Source: Clostridia bacterium
GTDB lineage: Bacteria > Bacillota > Clostridia > TANB77 > CAG-508
NCBI GenBank assembly: GCA_900758165.1
Contig: CAAEQN010000120.1
Coordinates: 1 to 11,840 of the forward strand
DNA length: 11,840 nt
Reading direction: 5' to 3'
The position numbers and the translations under genes are program-made. This document shows positions 7,809-11,840 of the stretch, in pieces. The notes beneath the pieces are model-generated. The model saw only the letters and a program-made list of their open reading frames with translations, searched no databases and was not told where the DNA came from. The stretch's first letter is position 1, and the number at the start of each line of letters is the position of its first letter.

Positions 7809-8373
7809 AAAATAATTTAATCATTTCTCCTAAATACCTACCAGATGCACTGTTTATTGTAGAACAAGAAAATCCCATTTCGCTTTCCTCACCATATTTA
7901 ATACAAGCATTGAAACAAGCTTCTTCACTTCCATATTTTTCAACAGAAAAATCTACTCTTGCCCAACTCCACGCTGGTTTATTAAAGTATTCATCTTCTG
8001 TCATTCCAAGTTCTTCCCATGCTGTTATTTCTTTTTTTTCTTCTTGTTTTGGTTCGTTGGTTACACTTTTTTCATCTTGTTTTTGTTTTGATTGAGTAGG
8101 TTTGTTTTCTTTTTGTTCATTATTTGTCTTTTGCTCTGGTATGTTTTTTTCTTTTTCAACAGTTTTTGTTGATAACTTTTCTTCTTCAAAATTGTTTTCT
8201 TCTATTTTTTCTTCAATTTGAGTATCATTTTTAACTTCCTTTTGTTCTTCATGCTCAATTTGATTTGTTTTGGCTGTATCTAGTTCTTTTACTGGTTTCC
8301 CATTAAAAGCACTTCCAAGTCCAACAACCAAACTCACAACTACAAAAGCTATAAAAATTCGTATTATTTTCAT
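7807..8373 (-). CDS. Small secreted or membrane-anchored protein with E/K/Q-rich stalk and Cys-containing C-terminal domain
   Basis: A 188-residue protein whose N-terminal hydrophobic stretch (residues 4-23, MKIIRIFIAFVVV then LVVGLGSA) is a signal peptide or membrane anchor. Residues 27-117 are a low-complexity Glu/Lys/Gln/Asn stalk of the kind that spans a cell wall. Residues 118-188 form a compact C-terminal domain starting WEELGMTEDEYFNKPAW, with three cysteines (153, 157, 170) in EACFNACIKYG and GFSCS. I do not recognise this domain. It is the first gene after the promoter at 8400-8428 and precedes the adhesin and sortase, which suggests a surface role in cell contact or exclusion. The ATG is preceded by GAGGAG with 9-base spacing. 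No sorting signal is present, so it would not be a sortase substrate. Confidence 0.82.
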   Translation of the reverse strand: MKIIRIFIAFVVVSLVVGLGSAFNGKPVKELDTAKTNQIEHEEQKEVKNDTQIEEKIEENNFEEEKLSTKTVEKEKNIPEQKTNNEQKENKPTQSKQKQDEKSVTNEPKQEEKKEITAWEELGMTEDEYFNKPAWSWARVDFSVEKYGSEEACFNACIKYGEESEMGFSCSTINSASGRYLGEMIKLF

Positions 8374-8399
8374 CTCTCATCACTCCTCTTTTTTGTTTT

Positions 8400-8428
8400 A
8401 CTGTAGCATACTTTAACTATTTTGTCAT
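8400..8428 (-). promoter_or_regulatory. Sigma-A-like extended -10 promoter of the surface/DNA-processing operon
   Basis: On the minus strand a -35 box ATGACA (8423-8428) and a -10 box TACAGT (8400-8405) are separated by 17 bases, with TGC directly before the -10 box (extended -10). Transcription would start near 8393, leaving a leader of about 20 bases before ATG 8373, just enough for the ribosome site. No other promoter-like sequence is evident before the giant gene, so it may drive the whole block to the left edge. Confidence 0.65.
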
Positions 8429-8445
8429 ATCTACTAATTTTTTTC

Positions 8446-8471
8446 AGTTAGTAATAATAGTTAGTATTATT
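8446..8471. repeat. Tandem 13-bp imperfect repeat, candidate operator or parS
   Basis: AGTTAGTAATAAT (8446-8458) is followed immediately by AGTTAGTATTATT (8459-8471), matching at 11 of 13 bases. TACTAA at 8432-8437 is an inverted match to the TTAGTA core. The repeats lie just upstream of the -35 box of the 8400-8428 promoter and just downstream of parB. A regulator or ParB binding site is possible. No classical chromosomal parS sequence is seen. Confidence 0.4.
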
Positions 8472-8504
8472 TTTAGGGGAGATTGTAAGAGGGGACTTTT
8501 TGTC

Positions 8505-8525
8505 AAAGATACTCCCATTATCTTT
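8505..8525 (-). terminator. Weak hairpin at the end of parB
   Basis: On the minus strand AAAGATA-ATGGGAG-TATCTTT forms a 7-bp stem that includes the parB stop codon and is followed only by TTTG, so it is at best a weak terminator or an mRNA end-protecting hairpin. It separates the int-parA-parB unit from the next promoter. Confidence 0.3.
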
Positions 8526-9483
8526 CATTCTTTTCTTGCTCCCTCTTTTTTTGCAACCACCTCCCATAAAAACTTACTGCTTTAACAACATAATTTTCTC
8601 TTTCTTCATTAGTTGTAAGATTTGTTGGGAGTATATTATTTAGTTTGTCCATATTAACTTTTAGAGTTTGTATTTGATTAGGTTTTTCTTGTTCTAAAAT
8701 AGTTTCCATATACTCTCTTGTAAGTTTATTATCTTTACTTAATCTCTTAAAATCTTGTGCTTGTGATAATGATGGAGTACATACAAAACATTCCATAATA
8801 TCCAAAAGTTCTTTTTGTTCTTCTTCTTTTAAATAAGATATTTCAACTGCTGGTCTAAATGCCATACTTGGAGATAATTTCAAAGCATCATTATCTACCA
8901 TTTGAAGTATTTGTGGTATTAGTTCAGTTAGTCTTATATATCTGTGTACTTGTCTAGCACTTTCGTTGTTTTCCATACCTATTATATCAACAGTTTTTAA
9001 CTTGTCGCCCAATGGGCAAGAAGTTAAATTTTTACCTTGATGACTTAATGCTTCCATTTTTAATTTATAAGCAAATGCTTTCTCACTTGGTAGTATCTTC
9101 TCTCTTTGTAAATTACTATCAACCATTATAATAGTTGCCTCATCATCAGTTAATTCTCTAACAATACATGGTATTGTTTCTAGTCCTGCTAACTCACTTG
9201 CAAACTTTCTTCTATGACCAGAAATCATTTCATATTTTCCATTTTCTTTTGGTCTTACTAATGTTGGTACTAATACTCCATTTTCACTAATACTTTCTAC
9301 CATTTGTTTCATATCTTCATTATCAATTACTTTAAATGGGTGTTTAGGAAAGTCATCAATATCATTTAAACTTATATTTACTACTTTTTCTTTTAATTTA
9401 TCATCTCTTTGTTCTTGTGTTGAAAACAAATCATCATCTAGATAAATCTTTGGTAGTGGCATTTTTGTTTCTTTCTTTACCAT
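8518..9483 (-). CDS. parB: ParB/Spo0J-family partition protein
   Basis: A 321-residue ParB-like DNA-binding protein. The N-terminal ParB/sulfiredoxin-fold domain spans about residues 33-115 (VVNISLNDIDDFPKHPF, then KYEMISGHRRKFASELAG). GHRR at 89-92 corresponds to the CTP-binding motif of the family. SNLQREKILPSEKAFAYK and the helical stretch to about residue 220 form the HTH region (SARQVHRYIRLTELIP), followed by a helical C-terminus. The longer frame begins with TTG at 9489, only 3 bases from GGAGG; ATG 9483 has AAAGGAGG at a proper spacing and is chosen. It overlaps the end of parA by 50 bases. With ParA it probably stabilises the element while it is excised or replicating. The parS target is not identified. 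Confidence 0.9.
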   Translation of the reverse strand: MVKKETKMPLPKIYLDDDLFSTQEQRDDKLKEKVVNISLNDIDDFPKHPFKVIDNEDMKQMVESISENGVLVPTLVRPKENGKYEMISGHRRKFASELAGLETIPCIVRELTDDEATIIMVDSNLQREKILPSEKAFAYKLKMEALSHQGKNLTSCPLGDKLKTVDIIGMENNESARQVHRYIRLTELIPQILQMVDNDALKLSPSMAFRPAVEISYLKEEEQKELLDIMECFVCTPSLSQAQDFKRLSKDNKLTREYMETILEQEKPNQIQTLKVNMDKLNNILPTNLTTNEERENYVVKAVSFYGRWLQKKREQEKNER

Positions 9484-10264
9484 TCTCAATTACCTCCTTT
9501 GCAAATAAGGTATATGAATCTGCTACCTTACTATTTTTATCATAAGAGAAAATACTTTCTCCATGAGATGTTGACTTTGCAACATTTACTGCCATAGGTA
9601 TTTGAGTATTATATATCTTTACTTTACTCCCATAACTTTCTTGAAGTTCATATCTTACTTGATTAGGTAAAGTTGTCCTCTTATCTACCAGTGTAAGCAA
9701 AACACCATCAACCATCAAGTTTGGATTTATTTGTTTTCTTACTCTTGAAATTGTTTGTAAAAATTGTCCCATACCTTTTGCAGCTAAAAACTGTGTTTGC
9801 ACTGGAATAATTACTTTATCAGCACAAGCAAGAGCATTTATTGTTATCATACCCAAACTAGGCATACAATCTATTAGTATATAATCATATTTATCTTTAT
9901 ATTTAGATAATGTATTTCTCATAACACTTTCTCTACTCATTACATTAACAAGTCCCACTTCTAATTGTGATAAATCTAAATTAGACGGTATTAAATCTAC
10001 ATCTTCATTATGATGTAATATTACTTCTTCTATATTTATATAATCATCTCTAATAGTAGAACTCATTACATCTGCTAATGTAGTTTGTATTTTATCTAAA
10101 TCATTCCAACCCATACAAGTAGTTAAATCTCCCTGTGGATCGGCATCTACTAGTAATACTTTTTTTCCTCTTCTTGCTAATGCTACACCCAAATTAAAAG
10201 TGGTAGTTGTTTTACCAACTCCACCTTTTTGGTTTGCAATAGCATATATCTTACAATTATCCAC
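9434..10264 (-). CDS. parA: ParA/Soj-family partition ATPase
   Basis: A 276-residue deviant-Walker ATPase that would move or position element DNA together with the ParB made from the overlapping gene. The Walker A motif KGGVGKTTT starts at Lys13 (signature Lys) with Lys18 and Thr19. Walker A' is LLVDADPQGDLT (37-48) and Walker B is YILIDCMPS with Asp132. The length is normal for a Soj-type protein without an N-terminal HTH, so autorepression by ParA itself is less likely. The start is GTG at 10264, with AAAGGAGAG about 5-7 bases upstream. The gene begins 26 bases after int and belongs to the same transcript. Confidence 0.95.
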   Translation of the reverse strand: MDNCKIYAIANQKGGVGKTTTTFNLGVALARRGKKVLLVDADPQGDLTTCMGWNDLDKIQTTLADVMSSTIRDDYINIEEVILHHNEDVDLIPSNLDLSQLEVGLVNVMSRESVMRNTLSKYKDKYDYILIDCMPSLGMITINALACADKVIIPVQTQFLAAKGMGQFLQTISRVRKQINPNLMVDGVLLTLVDKRTTLPNQVRYELQESYGSKVKIYNTQIPMAVNVAKSTSHGESIFSYDKNSKVADSYTLFAKEVIENGKERNKNATTKDLSR

Positions 10265-10290
10265 TTTTTCTCTCCTTTCTTTTATGTTAA

Positions 10291-11568
10291 TTATGCTAAA
10301 TTAAGTCCTATACTTTCAAACTTTTCTACTGTATCTGATTCCATTTTAGTAGTAACCTTTACATAAATCTCATAAGTTGTTCTTATATTGCTATGTCCTA
10401 ATCTTTTTGATACTGCTTTAATATCGGCACCTGCTTCAATCAATCTTGTTGCATGAGTATCTCTAAAATCATGAAATCTACATGGAATACCTAATTCATA
10501 ATGAATTACTTTAAATGGATATTTACAACTATCAGTACCTTCAAAGACTCCATTCTTTTTTAAAAAGACTAACTTTACTTCTTCTAATGGAACTTCTAAT
10601 TCTGCATAAGCATTTATTATCTTTATTTCTGGTTTATTATTATAAGGATTATTTACAATTTTCTTATAATGTTTCATATAAGTATCTCCATAATCTTTTC
10701 TATTCTGTATTTGTTCTTCTTTATATTTTTTTAAAGCTTTCAATAAAGTATCTCCAATTTCAATAGTTCTATAACTTCCTTTTGTTTTACAAGTACCAAA
10801 ATACCAAACCGTTGTAGAATTTCCACTTATCAGTCTTTTCTTTGTTCCACCTGCTTGATTTTTCTTTAAAATATTTTTATTAACTGTTATAGTTCTTTTT
10901 ACAAAATCAATATCATCCCAAGTTAACCCAAAAACTTCAGATACTCTCAATCCCGTATAATAAGCAGTTAAAAATGCATAATATACACAAGGATTATTAG
11001 AAAATCTTTCTAATATTTTTTCTACTTCCTCGTTTGATAATATATAAACAGGATCACTGTCAGGTATATCATATTTTGGTAGTCTTACCTTTAATGATGG
11101 GTTTACTTTAATAAATCCAACAACATCGGTTGCATATCCCAGCGAACCTTTTAAAACTTTCAATATGTTTTTTAGAAAATTCTTTGAAAATCCTTTTTCT
11201 AAATATATATTGTTTATAAACTCTTGAATAACTGATGTTGTTAGTTGAGATAACATATAGAAACCTAATTTAGGTTTTATATGATTTTTTATAATATTTT
11301 GATATGCCTGAATTGTGTGATACTTTAAGTTTATTTCACAATGCTCTTTCATCCAATAATCTAAATAATCACTATAAGACATTTTGCTTGGTTCTATACA
11401 GTGTCCCACATTTATATATTCATTATATGCCTTTACTCCTGCCTCAATAGCTTCTGTTTTTGTTCTAAATCCTGACTTGTTTTTATATTTTCTTTTCCCA
11501 TCAATAGATGCTATCGCAAATTGATATTGATATACCTTTCCCCTTTTTTGAACATAAACATTTCCCAT
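10291..11568 (-). CDS. int: Tyrosine integrase (Tn916/phage type)
   Basis: A 425-residue site-specific recombinase that would catalyse integration into, and excision from, the secA 3' end. It has an N-terminal arm-site-binding domain (residues 1-55, GNVYVQKRGKVYQYQF with KRKYKNKSGF). A SAM-like core-binding domain spans about 62-165, and the catalytic domain follows. The catalytic set is visible: Arg208 in TGLRVSE, a Lys in KTKGSYRTI (261 or 263), His366-x-x-Arg369 in FHDFRDTHATR, His392 in LGHS and the nucleophile Tyr402 in YEIYVKV. An insertion of about 25 residues lies between the Arg and Lys motifs (around 233-258). The ATG follows GGAGG at a 9-base spacing. The arm-type repeats just upstream (11634-11731) are its likely binding sites and overlap its promoter, suggesting autoregulation. 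No excisionase gene is seen in this window. Confidence 0.96.
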   Translation of the reverse strand: MGNVYVQKRGKVYQYQFAIASIDGKRKYKNKSGFRTKTEAIEAGVKAYNEYINVGHCIEPSKMSYSDYLDYWMKEHCEINLKYHTIQAYQNIIKNHIKPKLGFYMLSQLTTSVIQEFINNIYLEKGFSKNFLKNILKVLKGSLGYATDVVGFIKVNPSLKVRLPKYDIPDSDPVYILSNEEVEKILERFSNNPCVYYAFLTAYYTGLRVSEVFGLTWDDIDFVKRTITVNKNILKKNQAGGTKKRLISGNSTTVWYFGTCKTKGSYRTIEIGDTLLKALKKYKEEQIQNRKDYGDTYMKHYKKIVNNPYNNKPEIKIINAYAELEVPLEEVKLVFLKKNGVFEGTDSCKYPFKVIHYELGIPCRFHDFRDTHATRLIEAGADIKAVSKRLGHSNIRTTYEIYVKVTTKMESDTVEKFESIGLNLA

Positions 11569-11605
11569 AATTTTTTTCCTCCACTAATTGCTTAGCAAAT
11601 GAAAA

Positions 11606-11628
11606 AATACCAGCAAATTGCTAGTATT
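11606..11628 (-). terminator. Terminator-like hairpin between int promoter and int
   Basis: On the minus strand AATACTAGCAA and TTGCTGGTATT pair over 11 positions (one G-U) around a tight loop and run straight into TTTTTT. This is a good intrinsic terminator reading toward int, about 38 bases before its ATG. It would block read-through from secA and also attenuate the predicted int promoter upstream. Confidence 0.65.
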
Positions 11629-11662
11629 TATTTTGTTTGTAAAAATGTTTGTAAATTTTTTT

Positions 11663-11677
11663 CCTTATTTTATAAGG
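11663..11677. repeat. Palindrome CCTTATTTTATAAGG
   Basis: A perfect 6-bp inverted repeat with a 3-base centre lies midway between the two groups of arm-like repeats. It overlaps the -10 box of the predicted int promoter, and its first 11 bases (CCTTATTTTAT) recur directly at 11779-11789 beside the secA stop codon. It could be an operator or a recombination-related site. Confidence 0.5.
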
Positions 11678-11697
11678 GTTTGAGGACTATTTTACAA
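11669..11697 (-). promoter_or_regulatory. Predicted promoter of int-parA-parB
   Basis: On the minus strand a -35 box TTGTAA (11692-11697) and a -10 box TATAAA (11669-11674) are separated by 17 bases. The -35 box is part of an arm-like repeat and the -10 box part of the palindrome at 11663-11677, so integrase or another att-binding protein could repress it. Confidence 0.5.
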
Positions 11698-11784
11698 ACA
11701 TTTTGTAATTTTTACAAACAAATTACAAACATTTGAGGTTTTTTCAACCTTTTTTTAGTCCTTTCAAATCTCGCAAACCCTTAT
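11672..11784. repeat. Imperfect inverted repeat flanking the inner arm sites
   Basis: ATAAGGGTTTGAGGACTA (11672-11689) reappears inverted at 11756-11784, where the two halves TAGTCCT and CAAACCCTTAT are separated by 11 extra bases (11763-11773). The two arms enclose three of the arm-like repeats. Eighteen of eighteen bases match apart from the single 11-base insertion. Confidence 0.6.
11736..11756 (+). terminator. Weak terminator-like hairpin reading toward the host gene
   Basis: On the plus strand AGGTT-TTTTC-AACCT is followed by TTTTTT. The stem is 5 bp. No plus-strand gene precedes it, so it may only limit antisense transcription from the element into secA. Confidence 0.3.
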
Positions 11785-11840
11785 TTTATGGGCTATTTGC
11801 CACAGCACTGTTTGTACTTCTTACCACTTCCACAAGGACA
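11784..11840. other. Inferred element-chromosome junction at the 3' end of secA
   Basis: The integrase-proximal non-coding region abuts the intact 3' end of the SEC-C gene. Tyrosine integrases of ICEs often use the 3' end of a conserved gene and restore it on insertion. The att core should therefore lie within or just after these last codons and be duplicated at the far end of the element, outside the window. The position is approximate. Confidence 0.4.
11793..11840 (-). CDS. secA: 3' end of SEC-C motif gene, probably secA (partial)
   Basis: Reading the minus strand from the right edge gives fifteen codons and a TAG stop: CPCGSGKKYKQCCGK. This is the zinc-binding SEC-C tail (CxC...CC) at the C-terminus of SecA, the ATPase of the Sec protein-export pathway; in SecA it contacts SecB or the ribosome. 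Other SEC-C proteins exist, so the assignment rests on the motif and its terminal position. The reading frame appears intact up to the stop, so the insertion does not seem to damage the gene. Confidence 0.7.
   Translation of the reverse strand, partial: CPCGSGKKYKQCCGK

Larger units (their letters stand above)
11634..11731. repeat. Array of five 9-bp repeats, probable integrase arm sites
   Basis: TGTTTGTAA occurs at 11634-11642 and 11646-11654, and its reverse complement TTACAAACA at 11692-11700, 11712-11720 and 11723-11731. A partial copy TTTTGTAA lies at 11701-11708. Two copies face one way and three the other around the palindrome at 11663-11677. Start-to-start spacings of 12 and 11 bases within the outer groups put sites on about the same helix face. 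Such arrays next to a Tn916-type integrase are typical of arm-type binding sites. Confidence 0.68.
1..11792. mobile_element. Probable ICE, integrase-proximal part (left end outside window)
   Basis: The segment from the stop codon of the SEC-C gene to the left edge is one co-directional block. It contains a Tn916-type integrase, ParA/ParB, a sortase with its thioester/Cna-B adhesin, small overlapping genes and a giant methylase/helicase-type protein. From family knowledge this gene set is typical of Firmicutes ICEs of the Tn1549/CTn kind. No relaxase, VirD4 or VirB4 gene is visible, so conjugation ability is inferred from the company these genes keep. The right boundary is placed at the host stop codon, but the exact att core cannot be fixed because the opposite junction is not in the window. 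A mobilizable island or integrated plasmid are alternatives. Confidence 0.72.

Noticed and set aside
7910..8095. Plus-strand 61-codon ORF opposite the secreted protein gene
   Set aside because: A Ser/Phe/Leu-rich shadow of the Glu/Lys-rich stalk, with no start signals.
8484..8508. TTGACA with TACAAT downstream on the minus strand as a second promoter
   Set aside because: The boxes are only 13 bases apart, too close for a sigma-A promoter. The pair at 8400-8428 has correct spacing.
10515..10766. Plus-strand 83-codon ORF opposite the integrase
   Set aside because: Leu/Tyr-rich shadow of the integrase catalytic domain with no ribosome site or homology that I recognise.
11809..11817. TGTTTGTAC within the SEC-C codons as a sixth arm site
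   Set aside because: It matches 8 of 9 bases but is explained by conserved SEC-C codons (Lys-Tyr-Lys-Gln), so it is probably chance.
1..11840. CRISPR arrays, tRNA or rRNA genes
   Set aside because: No regularly spaced repeats with unique spacers and no cloverleaf or rRNA-like sequence were seen on either strand.
1..11840. Mycoplasma-type code (TGA = Trp), suggested by the low GC content
   Set aside because: Tryptophans are encoded by TGG and TGA ends the gene at 4078, so the standard code fits.

Overview
The window is very A+T-rich, uses the standard code (TGG for Trp, TGA as a stop) and looks like a low-GC Firmicutes genome, for example a gut Bacilli or Clostridia lineage. All supported genes lie on the minus strand, so the biological order runs from the right edge to the left edge. 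At the far right are the last 15 codons of a host gene ending in a SEC-C zinc motif (CPCGSGKKYKQCCGK-stop), most likely secA. Directly after its stop comes a 224-bp non-coding attachment and control region, then a Tn916-type tyrosine integrase. I read the rest as the integrase-proximal part of an integrative and conjugative element (ICE) sitting at the 3' end of secA. The other end and the conjugation machinery lie beyond position 1.

The first transcription unit is int-parA-parB. A sigma-A-like promoter (11669-11697) is embedded among five copies of a 9-bp repeat (TTACAAACA/TGTTTGTAA) that are probable integrase arm sites. A terminator-like hairpin (11606-11628) lies between that promoter and int. 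parA and parB overlap and are translationally coupled.

The second unit starts at a good extended -10 promoter (8400-8428). It encodes a small secreted Lys/Glu/Gln-rich protein with a Cys-containing C-terminal domain, an 860-aa wall-anchored adhesin (thioester domain, five Cna-B repeats, VPNTI sorting signal) and a membrane sortase. Four small overlapping genes follow, one of them OB-fold-like, and then a giant methylase/helicase-type protein whose first 1144 residues are visible. The surface module probably supports cell contact. The small genes and the large protein probably handle element DNA.

The most striking observation is a complete 114-codon TnpV-family gene nested inside the giant gene in the +1 frame (2247-2591). 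It has its own near-perfect Shine-Dalgarno sequence and lies exactly where the large protein is only a charged, low-complexity linker. This looks like genuine dual coding. Other points to check are the sortase, which has Lys where the catalytic Arg is expected, the NVPFG variant of the N6-methylase motif IV, and the unusual inverted-repeat layout of the attachment region.
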